From Novosphingobium lentum NBRC 107847 (GTDB taxonomy: Bacteria > Pseudomonadota > Alphaproteobacteria > Sphingomonadales > Sphingomonadaceae), in the NCBI RefSeq assembly GCF_001590965.1, contig NZ_BCTW01000015.1:1-64000 (forward strand): a stretch of 64,000 nt of DNA, written 5' to 3'. The position numbers and the translations under genes were made by a program. A model generated the notes under the pieces. The model had not been told where the DNA came from. It was given only the letters and a program-made list of their open reading frames with translations, and made no database searches. Shown one piece after another: positions 9,182-17,131 of this stretch. Numbering within the stretch: position 1 is the first letter of the stretch; every line of letters begins with the position of its first letter.

Positions 9182-9715
9182 ATGACCGGAATGAAGGCGC
9201 CGCCATCGGGCGCGTACAAGATCGTGGCCGTGCCGGAACTGTACGGCGACCTCATCAAGGCGCGCGGGCTGGAGGGCAGCTACGTCGGCAAGTCCGAGGC
9301 CGAAAGCCCGTGGGTGCCGTTCGGCGACAACGCCGCGATCCGCCACCTGGCGTTCGACGTGCGCGAGAACGTCTACGTCAACATCCTGTGGATCAAGGGC
9401 CCCGGCGTGATCGGCACGCACAAGCACCGCGGCAAGGTCTGGGCGATCGGGCTGGAAGGCTCGTTCCGCTACCTCGAATACGACTGGGTGTGCAGCGCCG
9501 GCGAATTCATCACCGAAATGCCCGGTACCGCGCACACGCTGGTGACCGACGATCCCAACGGCATGAAGGCGCTGTTCCACATGCAGGGCGCCAACGAGTT
9601 CTTCGACGAGAACGGCAACCACGTCGAAACGCTCGATGTGTGGTGGTTCATCAACCACTACGAAAGCTACTGCAAGGAACACGGCCTGCCGATCAACCCG
9701 CAACTGTACCTGTGA
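9182..9715 (+). CDS. Cupin, 2,4'-dihydroxyacetophenone dioxygenase family (third of three)
   Basis: 177 residues. Metal set His80 and His82 (GTHKHRG), Glu99 (RYLEYDW) and His118 (GTAHTL). Very close to the second copy (SPWVPFGDNAAIRHLAFDVR, WWFINHYESYC, INPQLYL ending), starting ten bases after it. All three keep complete ligand sets, so none looks like a dead paralogue. They may be alternative isoenzymes for different ring-substituted substrates or subunits of a mixed oligomer; the sequence cannot decide. Confidence 0.82.
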   Translation: MTGMKAPPSGAYKIVAVPELYGDLIKARGLEGSYVGKSEAESPWVPFGDNAAIRHLAFDVRENVYVNILWIKGPGVIGTHKHRGKVWAIGLEGSFRYLEYDWVCSAGEFITEMPGTAHTLVTDDPNGMKALFHMQGANEFFDENGNHVETLDVWWFINHYESYCKEHGLPINPQLYL

Positions 9716-9726
9716 CGGACCGGACG

Positions 9727-10551
9727 ATGGGGACGCTGGGCAAGTTCGACATCGCCGGGCGCAGCGCGCTGGTGACGGGCGCCGCATCGGGTATCGGCCT
9801 CGCTTATGCCGAGATCATGGCCGAGGCGGGTGCCAAAGTGACCCTCGCCGACATCGATCGCGACGGCGCAGAGCGCGAGGCCGAGCGCCTGCGGGGCGAG
9901 GGGTTCAATGCCCGCGCCGCGCGTCATGACGTGGCCGACCGCGAGGAGACCAAAGCAGTTTTCGATGCCCATGCAGCGGTTTACGGCGGGCTCGACATCT
10001 GTTTTGCCAACGCGGGGATCGATCCCGGCGCTGGCTTCTGGAATCCCGAAGGGCGCCGCAATGACGATGGCCAGGTCGATACGTTCGACCCGGCGCGGTG
10101 GGACCGGACGATCTCGATCAACCTCACCGGCGTCTACAACACCATGCGCGACGCAGTGCGGCTGATGAAGGCGGGCGGCAAAGGCGGTTCGATCATCGCC
10201 ACCGCGTCCAACGCCGGGCTGGTGAGCGAGCCGATTGTCGGCATGGCCTACATGCCGGCCAAGGCGGGCGTGCTGCACATGGTGCGCCACCTCGCGCTGG
10301 AACTGGCGGAGTTCCGCATCCGCGTGAACGCGATCGCGCCGGGGCCGTTCGTCACCAACATCGGTGGCGGCTGGCTCAAGAAGGATCCGGTCGCGCGGGC
10401 GGCGTGGGATGCGCTGGTGCCGCTGGGCGCGGTGGCGGAAACCGACCAGCTCAAGCCGCTGGCGCTGCTGCTGGCGTCCGATGCGTCGGACTACATGACG
10501 GGGAGCCACGTGGTGATCGATGGGGGCATGATGCTGGGGAAGTTCAGATGA
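9727..10551 (+). CDS. SDR-family oxidoreductase
   Basis: 274 residues. Classical short-chain dehydrogenase: TGAASGIG cofactor loop near the N-terminus, NAGIDPG, Ser in ATASNAG and the YMPAK active-site pair, with a GGMMLG C-terminus. ATG 9727 is chosen; an in-frame GTG at 9712 would overlap the cupin stop but lacks a ribosome site. The gene overlaps the cytochrome by four bases (ATGA). It plausibly oxidises the secondary aryl alcohol produced by the flavoprotein to the ketone attacked by the cupins (inference). Confidence 0.87.
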   Translation: MGTLGKFDIAGRSALVTGAASGIGLAYAEIMAEAGAKVTLADIDRDGAEREAERLRGEGFNARAARHDVADREETKAVFDAHAAVYGGLDICFANAGIDPGAGFWNPEGRRNDDGQVDTFDPARWDRTISINLTGVYNTMRDAVRLMKAGGKGGSIIATASNAGLVSEPIVGMAYMPAKAGVLHMVRHLALELAEFRIRVNAIAPGPFVTNIGGGWLKKDPVARAAWDALVPLGAVAETDQLKPLALLLASDASDYMTGSHVVIDGGMMLGKFR

Positions 10552-10874
10552 GGCGCACCGTGCTGATCGCCGCCGCGCTGGTCATGGCCGGAGCGGGCAC
10601 CGCCTGGGCCGCCGGGCAGCAGCTGGGCCAGCCACTCGCCCCGCGCTCGCCCGAAAAGGTCTATGCCAGCACGTGCGGCTACTGTCACGGGACCAACGTC
10701 GGACCGATCATCCTGGGGCGGCACCTGCCGGCAGTGACCGTGGTCGGCATGGTGCGCGAAGGGCGCAACGCGATGCCCGCGTTCCGGCCTACCGAAATCA
10801 GCAACGGCGAACTCGAAGCCCTGAGCCGCTGGGTCGAAGCCAGCGCGGCCAACCCGCAGGAGAAGGGCCAGTGA
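10548..10874 (+). CDS. Small c-type cytochrome, electron acceptor of the adjacent flavoprotein
   Basis: 108 residues: cleavable signal peptide (MRRTVLIAAALVMAGAGTAWA), heme-c motif CGYCH, and a distal Met in NAMPAF, hence a periplasmic class I cytochrome. It overlaps the SDR upstream and the flavoprotein downstream by four bases each. The flavoprotein/cytochrome pairing is the arrangement of 4-cresol dehydrogenase (PchF/PchC) and related alkylphenol hydroxylases, so it most likely takes electrons from the flavin and passes them to the respiratory chain. Confidence 0.85.
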   Translation: MRRTVLIAAALVMAGAGTAWAAGQQLGQPLAPRSPEKVYASTCGYCHGTNVGPIILGRHLPAVTVVGMVREGRNAMPAFRPTEISNGELEALSRWVEASAANPQEKGQ

Positions 10875-12496
10875 GCACGCTTCCGATCGATCGCCGGGGC
10901 TTGCTCGGTGCAGGCGTCGTCGTCGCTGCCGCGCTGGGCCTGGCCGCGTGCGAACGCAAGGCGCCGGTGTCGCTGGCCCCCGGGGTCAGCAAGGCGGACT
11001 TCGCCGGGTTCATCGCCGCCGCTAAGTCGATCGTCGGCGCCGAATGGGTCGCAGGCGATGCGCAAAGCGTGAAGCCGTGGACCAAGAAGTACATCCCCGA
11101 CCCGGGCAATGTGCACGCCCCGGTCGGCGCGGTGGCACCTGCCTCGGTCGAGGAAGTGCAGGAGCTCGTCCGCATCGCCAACACCTACAAGCAGCCGCTG
11201 TGGCCGGTCTCGACCGGCAAGAACATGGGCTATGGCATGACGAGCACGGCCGCGCCGGGGCAGATCGTGCTCGATCTCAAGCGGATGAACCGGATACTTT
11301 CGGTCGATCCTGAACTGTGTACGGCGCTGGTCGAGCCCGGCGTGACCTACCAGCAGCTCAAGGACTACCTGGTCGAGAACAACCTGCCGTTGTGGATCGA
11401 CGTGCCCACGGTCGGCCCGATCGCCAGCCCGGTGGGCAACACGCTCGATCGCGGGGTGGGTTACACGCCTTATGGCGAACACTTCATGGTCCAGTGCGGC
11501 ATGGAAGTGGTCATGCCCAATGGCGATCTGCTCAAGACCGGCATGGGTTCGACAAAAAACCCCTCGGCGTGGCAGGCGTTCAAATGGGGTTACGGGCCCT
11601 ATCTTGACGGCATCTTCACCCAGTCCAACTTCGGCGTGGTGACCAAGATGGGCATGTGGTTGTTGCCCGCGCCGCCGGTCTATAAGCCGTTCGTGGTGCG
11701 TCACAAGAAGATGGAGGACGTGTCGCGCATCGTCGATGCGATGCGGCCGCTGCGCATTGCCAACATCATCCCCAACGTGGTGCTGATGATGGGTGCGGGA
11801 TACCAGCTGGGCATGTTCGCGCGGCGCGCCGAAGTGTGGGACAAGCCCGAGCCGGTGCCCGACGAAGCGTTCGAGGCCGCCGCCGCCAAAGTCGGGCTGG
11901 GGATGTGGAACACCTACTTTGCGCTGTACGGCACCGAGACGATGGTGGCCGAAAGCGAGAAGATCGTGCGCGCGGCGTTCGAGGCGATCGGCGGCGAGGT
12001 GCTGACCGAGGCGGACATGGTCGGCAACCCCTATTTCCATCACCACGCCACGCTGATGCAGGGCGGGTTGAGCCTTGAGGAAATCGGCATCGTGCGCTGG
12101 AAGGGCGCGGGCGGGGGCTTGGCCTGGTTCGCCCCGGTAGCCCCGGCCAAGGGCAGCGAGACGGTGGGGCAGGTCGCGCTGGCCAAGGAAATCCTCGGGC
12201 GCCACGGCTTCGACTATACCGTCGCCTTCGCCATCGGCAGCCGCGAACTGCACCACATCATCGCGCTGCTGTATGACAAATCCGATCCGGCAGACGAGAA
12301 GCGCGCGGCCGAATGCTACCACGATCTCGTCACCGGGTTCGGGGACAAAGGCTGGGCGTCGTACCGCACCGGGGTGCAGGCGATGGACCTTGTCGCGCAG
12401 CAGTACGGCGAGGTGAACCGCGCGGTGAACGCCGCGATCAAGCAGGCGCTCGATCCCAACCACATCATCGCCCCCGGCAAGTCGGGCATCGCGTGA
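10871..12496 (+). CDS. VAO/4-cresol dehydrogenase-like FAD-dependent phenol side-chain oxidase (PchF-like)
   Basis: 541 residues from GTG 10871. The N-terminus has a twin-arginine pair (RRGLLG) and a lipobox (GLAAC, Cys27), so it may be a Tat-exported lipoprotein. An FAD-binding PCMH-type domain follows (about 75-260), then the VAO C-terminal domain. The C-terminal block (WFAPVAPAKGSE, LHHIIALLYD, SYRTG with Tyr498-Arg499, LDPNHIIAPGKSG) fits para-cresol methylhydroxylase and vanillyl-alcohol oxidase. Such enzymes oxidise or hydroxylate the benzylic carbon of 4-alkylphenols. The segment 393-418, where the PchF flavin-linking Tyr is expected, contains no Tyr or His. Confidence 0.85.
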   Translation: MSTLPIDRRGLLGAGVVVAAALGLAACERKAPVSLAPGVSKADFAGFIAAAKSIVGAEWVAGDAQSVKPWTKKYIPDPGNVHAPVGAVAPASVEEVQELVRIANTYKQPLWPVSTGKNMGYGMTSTAAPGQIVLDLKRMNRILSVDPELCTALVEPGVTYQQLKDYLVENNLPLWIDVPTVGPIASPVGNTLDRGVGYTPYGEHFMVQCGMEVVMPNGDLLKTGMGSTKNPSAWQAFKWGYGPYLDGIFTQSNFGVVTKMGMWLLPAPPVYKPFVVRHKKMEDVSRIVDAMRPLRIANIIPNVVLMMGAGYQLGMFARRAEVWDKPEPVPDEAFEAAAAKVGLGMWNTYFALYGTETMVAESEKIVRAAFEAIGGEVLTEADMVGNPYFHHHATLMQGGLSLEEIGIVRWKGAGGGLAWFAPVAPAKGSETVGQVALAKEILGRHGFDYTVAFAIGSRELHHIIALLYDKSDPADEKRAAECYHDLVTGFGDKGWASYRTGVQAMDLVAQQYGEVNRAVNAAIKQALDPNHIIAPGKSGIA

Positions 12497-13395
12497 TGCG
12501 CGTGGCTGCCGTGATCGCGGCGCTGGTCTTGGCCCTGGCTGGGTCGGCGCCGTGCGCCGAAGCTGCGGCTGACGCCAGCCCCCTGACGGTCAAAGTGCTG
12601 CGCACCAGCGCCGGATCGCTCTATGCCAACATTGCGCTGATCGAGGGTGAGCACGACGCGGTGCTGGTCGATGCGCCGTTCACGCGGGCCGATGCGCACC
12701 GGGTGGTGGCGATGGTGCTCGACAGTGGCAAACACCTGACCACGGTGTTCGTAACCCACGATCATCCCGACCACTTCTTCGCGATGGAAGTGATCCAGGA
12801 TGCGTTTCCCGATGTGAAGATCGTGGCGCATCCGGTTGTCGTTGCAGACATCTGGCGCTCGCTGCCGTTCAAGGTCAAGCGGTGGGGCCCGCTGCTGGGC
12901 ACCAACGGTCCGCGCCATCCCAGCGCGCCGCTGCCGCTCGACAGCGACACCATCCTGCTCGAAGGGCGCGAACTGAAGATCATCGGCCCGATGCAGGGCG
13001 ATCACCTGCACGCCACCGCGCTGTGGGCACCATCGATCAAGGCGCTGTTCCCCGGCGATCTGGTCTACAACCAGATGTATCTGTGGTTCGGCGAGCATGA
13101 TCCCGCATCGATTGCGGCATGGGGCAAGGCGATCGACCAACTGGCTGCGCTCCAGCCGACGATGGTGGTCGCGGGCCACTCGAAACCCGGTCTGCCCAAC
13201 GATGCGTCGGGGCTCGACTACAGCCGCCGTTACATCGCGGCCTGGCCGGGCCTGGTCGCGGCATCGAAGGATGCGACCGATCTCGGCGCCAGAGTGACCA
13301 AGGCCTTCCCCGGATCGGTGGATGTGCTGGGCGATTTTCTCCTCGGAAATTCGTCGCGCGTGGCCAAGGGGGAGCAGGCGGCATGGCAGGAATAG
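12496..13395 (+). CDS. MBL-fold metallo-hydrolase, exported
   Basis: 299 residues: signal peptide (ending near CAEAAA), then a metallo-beta-lactamase fold with the metal motif THDHPDH, later His in GDHLHATALW, the Asp in LFPGDLVYN and the terminal His in VVAGHSKPG. Periplasmic members include quinoprotein-associated and lactonase-like hydrolases; the substrate is unknown. Its ATG overlaps the flavoprotein stop by one base and its end overlaps the next SDR by 13 bases, so it is tightly coupled within the operon. Confidence 0.82.
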   Translation: MRVAAVIAALVLALAGSAPCAEAAADASPLTVKVLRTSAGSLYANIALIEGEHDAVLVDAPFTRADAHRVVAMVLDSGKHLTTVFVTHDHPDHFFAMEVIQDAFPDVKIVAHPVVVADIWRSLPFKVKRWGPLLGTNGPRHPSAPLPLDSDTILLEGRELKIIGPMQGDHLHATALWAPSIKALFPGDLVYNQMYLWFGEHDPASIAAWGKAIDQLAALQPTMVVAGHSKPGLPNDASGLDYSRRYIAAWPGLVAASKDATDLGARVTKAFPGSVDVLGDFLLGNSSRVAKGEQAAWQE

Positions 13396-14147
13396 GCGGC
13401 GCATTCGCCGGCAAGGCGGTGCTGATCACCGGCGGCGCGACCGGCATCGGCCGCGCTTCGGCGCTGGCGTTCGCTGCAGCGGGCGCGAGCGTGATGATCG
13501 GCGACATCGACGATCGCGCGGGAGAAACCGTCTCGCTGATCCGAACCGAGGGCGGGGCGGCCGAATTCGTCCGCGCCGATGTGACCGATCCGGCGGCGAT
13601 GGACGCGCTCGTCGCGGCCTGCGTGGCGCGGTTCGGTCGGCTCGATGCGGCGTTCAACAACGCCGGGGTGCTGCCGCCGCAGCGTCCGTTCCACGAGATT
13701 CCGCCCGACGAATTCGCGCTGGCGATCGATGTCGACCTCAAGGGCGTGTGGTTCGCGATGCAATCCGAAGTGCGCCATTTCCTGCGGGTGGGTGGGGGCG
13801 TCATCGTCAACACGGCTTCGGTCGGCGGATTGATAGCCGACCCCAACATGGCCGCCTATGTCGCTGCAAAACATGCCGTTATCGGTGTGACAAAGGCGGC
13901 CGCGATCGAATATGCGCAACGGGGTATCCGGGTGAACGCGATTGCGCCCGGCTTCGTCGTCACGCCGATGACGCAGCACTGGGCCGACAGCGCGGAGTTC
14001 CGCGCCGCGTTCTTTGCCGGCAACATCAGCGGGCGCGCGGCGCAGCCCGAAGAGATTGCCGGGACGGTGCTGCACTTGTGCTCGGACGCGGCCAGCTTCG
14101 TGAACGGCGCCACGTTCGCGATCGACGGCGGCCAGACCGCGCACTGA
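13383..14147 (+). CDS. SDR-family oxidoreductase
   Basis: 254 residues. Classical SDR signatures: TGGATGIG, FNNAGVLPP, catalytic Ser in NTASVGG, YVAAK, and a GATFAIDGGQTAH C-terminus. Start ATG 13383 lies inside the end of the MBL gene. It is the second SDR of the run and is only distantly like the first (9727), suggesting a distinct alcohol or ketone step. Typical members oxidise secondary alcohols with NAD. Confidence 0.87.
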   Translation: MAGIGGAFAGKAVLITGGATGIGRASALAFAAAGASVMIGDIDDRAGETVSLIRTEGGAAEFVRADVTDPAAMDALVAACVARFGRLDAAFNNAGVLPPQRPFHEIPPDEFALAIDVDLKGVWFAMQSEVRHFLRVGGGVIVNTASVGGLIADPNMAAYVAAKHAVIGVTKAAAIEYAQRGIRVNAIAPGFVVTPMTQHWADSAEFRAAFFAGNISGRAAQPEEIAGTVLHLCSDAASFVNGATFAIDGGQTAH

Positions 14148-14169
14148 CGCCCAAGGAGCGGAACCGACC

Positions 14170-15180
14170 ATGCGCGCAGCCGTGATGCAGGGCCTGCACC
14201 AGCCCCTGATGCTGGAAACCGTCGCCGATCCCGATCCCGGCGCGGGCGAGGTGGTGGTCAAAGTGGCTCGCTGCGGCATCTGCGGCTCGGATCTGCACAT
14301 GACCGAGGACCCCGCCTTCGGCATGGGCGCGGGCGACATCCTCGGCCACGAATTCGCCGGCGAGGTGGTTGCGCTGGGCAAAGGCGCCGAAGGGCTCGCC
14401 AAGGGCGACCTGGTGTCGGTCATCCCGCTCAAAAGCTGCGGCCACTGCGCCTCGTGCCGCGTCGGCGAGGTGGCGTGGTGCGAGCAGTTCGGGCTGCAGG
14501 GCGGCGGCTATGCCGAATACGCGATCACCCGGCCCAACCAGTGCGTGAAGCTGCCGCGCTCGGCCAGTCTGGCCGACGGAGCGATCATCGAGCCGCTCGC
14601 GGTGGCGCTGCACGGCGTGAACATGAGCGGAATGCGCCCCGGCGACCGCGTGCTGGTGCTGGGTGCGGGCCCCATCGGCCTGGCGGTGGCGTTCTGGGCG
14701 CGGCGACGCGGTGCGGGCCGCGTCGTGCTGCAGGATGTGACGTCATGGCAGCGCGACCGGGCGCTGGCGATGGGCGCCAACGCCTTCATCGACGATCCGG
14801 CGGACCCGGTCGACGGCGCAGAGCGCGCGCTGGGCGGCAAAGCCGACATCGTGTTCGAATGCGTCGGCATACCCGGGCTGATCGCGCAAGCGGTGCAGCA
14901 GGTGCGCAATCGCGGCACGATCCTGCTGCTCGGGCTGTGCACCCGGCCCGACACGATCGACAGCTTTGCGATGCTGTCCAAGGAAGTGCGACTGGTGACG
15001 TCAGCCTTCTTTACCCGCCAGGAATACGAGGCGGCGCTCGACGCGCTCGACCGGGGCGCTGCCGAACCACGCCTGCTGATCACCGACACGATCGGCCTGG
15101 CCGCCGCGCCGCAAGTGTTCGAAAGCCTGCGTCGCCGCACGCAGCAGTGCAAGGTGCTGATCGATCCGACGGCACCATGA
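14170..15180 (+). CDS. Zinc-dependent alcohol dehydrogenase (MDR, threonine/butanediol dehydrogenase-like)
   Basis: 336 residues. Catalytic zinc residues in CGICGSDLHM and GHEFAGEV; structural zinc loop with four Cys in CGHCASCRVGEVAWC; Rossmann motif VLGAGPIGLAVAFWARRRGA. Unlike the MDR enzyme at 1329 it has both zinc sites. ATG 14170 follows an AAGGAGCGG site. It closes the run that begins at the TonB receptor and converges on the MarR gene. It probably oxidises an alcohol intermediate; the substrate is not known. Confidence 0.87.
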   Translation: MRAAVMQGLHQPLMLETVADPDPGAGEVVVKVARCGICGSDLHMTEDPAFGMGAGDILGHEFAGEVVALGKGAEGLAKGDLVSVIPLKSCGHCASCRVGEVAWCEQFGLQGGGYAEYAITRPNQCVKLPRSASLADGAIIEPLAVALHGVNMSGMRPGDRVLVLGAGPIGLAVAFWARRRGAGRVVLQDVTSWQRDRALAMGANAFIDDPADPVDGAERALGGKADIVFECVGIPGLIAQAVQQVRNRGTILLLGLCTRPDTIDSFAMLSKEVRLVTSAFFTRQEYEAALDALDRGAAEPRLLITDTIGLAAAPQVFESLRRRTQQCKVLIDPTAP

Positions 15181-15218
15181 CGTCACCGTGAAGCCCCATC
15201 AACGCGGTGATCGCGCGC

Positions 15219-15629
15219 CTATTGCCAAAGCGCGTTGAGCGCGGGCAGCAGGTGATCGCGGTGTTCCGCGGGCACCATGCCGAGCAGGTCCAGCTCGAAC
15301 GCATCGATGATCGTCCGCGCCTCGGCGAGCCGCGCCCGACCGGTATCGGTGAGCGACAGCGACTGCGACTTGCCGTCGAGCGGGGTGCGCGCGATCAGGC
15401 CCGCACCTTCCAGCCGGTTGAGCAGCGGCACCATGTTGGCGCGCTGGATGTCGAGCGCGCGGCCCAGCGCGCTGGCCGTAATCGCCGGGTTGGCGTCGAT
15501 CAGGATCAGGCACGAGGCATCGGCATAGCGCAAATCGACCGCCGCCAGCCGCGACGACAGCTCCGACAGCATCGCGTTGGCGGCGCGGCGCAGGGCATAG
15601 CCCGGAAGATGGGAAAGCGGATCCTGCAT
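15219..15629 (-). CDS. MarR-family transcriptional regulator
   Basis: 136 residues from ATG 15629 (AGGG nine bases upstream); an upstream in-frame start at 15665 would run into the operator. The central winged helix reads ITASALGRALDIQRANMVPLLNRLEGAGLI with the wing DGKSQSLSLTDTGR. It diverges from the aldehyde dehydrogenase/hydratase-lyase pair and is probably its repressor, as MarR proteins such as FerC and CouR repress hydroxycinnamate genes and are released by hydroxycinnamoyl-CoA (family knowledge; the effector here is inferred). Confidence 0.87.
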   Translation of the reverse strand: MQDPLSHLPGYALRRAANAMLSELSSRLAAVDLRYADASCLILIDANPAITASALGRALDIQRANMVPLLNRLEGAGLIARTPLDGKSQSLSLTDTGRARLAEARTIIDAFELDLLGMVPAEHRDHLLPALNALWQ

Positions 15630-15652
15630 CGCCACGACCCTAACGATCGCTG

Positions 15653-15681
15653 TTGCACATAGCAAACGACATTGTTATGTT
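15653..15681 (+). promoter_or_regulatory. Promoter of the aldehyde dehydrogenase/HCHL operon
   Basis: TTGCAC (15653-15658) and TATGTT (15676-15681) are separated by 17 bases, a reasonable sigma-70-like pair for the rightward operon. The -10 lies within the left part of the MarR-type palindrome, so repression by occlusion is expected. Confidence 0.45.
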
Positions 15682-15690
15682 ATATAACAA
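15672..15690. promoter_or_regulatory. MarR-type palindromic operator
   Basis: TTGTTATGTTATATAACAA: perfect 7-base arms (TTGTTAT/ATAACAA) around a 5-base centre, the size and AT-richness typical of MarR operators. It lies in the 75-base divergent gap between the marR-type gene and the aldehyde dehydrogenase and overlaps the proposed -10, so one protein could control both directions. Confidence 0.7.
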
Positions 15691-15704
15691 ATGGGAGAGT
15701 CGAA

Positions 15705-17105
15705 ATGCAGTTCGAACGGATGAACCCGCTCACCGGCGCTGTGGCATCAACCGCACCGGCGATGCAGGCGGCCGATATGGCGGGCATCGCCGAACGCGCA
15801 GCGGCCGCATGGCCGGTCTGGGCGGCGATGGGGCCCAACGCCCGCCGCGCGGTGCTGATGAAAGCCGCGACCGCACTCGAACAGCGTGCCGAAGCGTTCG
15901 TCGAGGCGATGATGGGAGAGATCGGCGCGACGCGGGGCTGGGCGCTGTTCAACCTCGGGCTGGCCGCCGGGATGGTGCGCGAAGCCGCCGCGCTGACCAC
16001 GCAGATTTCGGGCGAGGTCATCCCGTCCGACAAGCCCGGCTGCCTGTCGATGGCGCTGCGCGAGCCGGTCGGCGTCATCCTCGGCATCGCGCCGTGGAAC
16101 GCGCCGATCATCCTGGGCGTGCGCGCGATCGCGGTGCCGCTGGCGTGCGGCAACGCGGTGATCCTCAAGGCCAGCGAAAGCTGCCCGCGCACGCACCAAC
16201 TGATCGTCGAGGCGTTCGTCGAAGCGGGCTTCCCCGATGGCGTGGTCAACGTGGTCACCAACGCACCGGCCGATGCGGCCGAGGTCGTGGGCGCGTTGAT
16301 CGATGCGCCGCAAGTCCGGCGGATCAACTTCACCGGGTCGACCACCGTGGGCCGGATCATCGCGCAGCGCGCCGCCGGACACCTCAAGCCCTGCCTGCTC
16401 GAACTGGGCGGCAAGGCCCCACTGATCGTGCTGGAGGACGCCGATCTCGACGAGGCGGTCAAGGCGGCGGCGTTCGGCGCGTTCATGAACCAGGGCCAGA
16501 TCTGCATGTCGACCGAACGGATCATCGTGGTCGACAGCGTGGGCGATGCCTTTGCCGCCAAGTTTCGCGACAAGGTCGCCGCGATGCCGGTGGGCGATCC
16601 GCGCGCCGGCAACACCCCGCTCGGGGCGGTGGTGGACACCCGCACCGTGGCGCACTGCCGCAGCCTGATCGATGACGCCTTGGCGGCGGGCGCCGAACAA
16701 CTCGTCGGCGGCGAGACCACCGAAGGCGTGCTGATGCCCGCCCATGTCATCGATCGCGTGACGCCGGCGATGAAGCTGTTCCGCGATGAAAGCTTCGGCC
16801 CCGTGGTCGGCATCATCCGCGCGCGCGACGAAGCGCACGCGGTCGATCTCGCCAACGACAGCGAATACGGCCTGTCTGCCGCCGTGTTCACCAGGGACAT
16901 CGCCCGGGGCCTGTCGGTAGCGCGCAGGGTGCGTTCGGGCATCTGCCACGTCAACGGCCCGACCGTCCATGATGAGGCGCAGATGCCGTTCGGCGGCGTC
17001 GGGGCGTCGGGCTACGGGCGTTTCGGCGGCAAGGCGGGCATCGACAGCTTCACCGAACTGCGCTGGATCACCATCGAGACCCAGCCGGGCCATTTTCCCA
17101 TTTGA
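15705..17105 (+). CDS. Aldehyde dehydrogenase, vanillin/benzaldehyde dehydrogenase-like
   Basis: 466 residues. ALDH catalytic set: Asn132 (APWNAP), Lys155, Glu233 (ELGGKAP) and nucleophile Cys267 (GQICMSTER); C-terminal PFGGVGASGYGRFGG. Closest in character to vanillin and salicylaldehyde dehydrogenases. ATG 15705 is preceded by GGGAGAG at 15693-15699; longer starts overlap the operator and are rejected. With the downstream hydratase-lyase it would convert the released aromatic aldehyde (vanillin or 4-hydroxybenzaldehyde) to the acid, using NAD(P). Confidence 0.87.
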   Translation: MQFERMNPLTGAVASTAPAMQAADMAGIAERAAAAWPVWAAMGPNARRAVLMKAATALEQRAEAFVEAMMGEIGATRGWALFNLGLAAGMVREAAALTTQISGEVIPSDKPGCLSMALREPVGVILGIAPWNAPIILGVRAIAVPLACGNAVILKASESCPRTHQLIVEAFVEAGFPDGVVNVVTNAPADAAEVVGALIDAPQVRRINFTGSTTVGRIIAQRAAGHLKPCLLELGGKAPLIVLEDADLDEAVKAAAFGAFMNQGQICMSTERIIVVDSVGDAFAAKFRDKVAAMPVGDPRAGNTPLGAVVDTRTVAHCRSLIDDALAAGAEQLVGGETTEGVLMPAHVIDRVTPAMKLFRDESFGPVVGIIRARDEAHAVDLANDSEYGLSAAVFTRDIARGLSVARRVRSGICHVNGPTVHDEAQMPFGGVGASGYGRFGGKAGIDSFTELRWITIETQPGHFPI

Positions 17106-17131
17106 ATTTTCGCACAACAAGGATGAATATT

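Noticed and set aside
10685..12463. A 592-codon minus-strand frame opposite the flavoprotein gene
   Set aside because: Shadow frame; no start context and no motifs, while the plus strand encodes a clear VAO-family enzyme.
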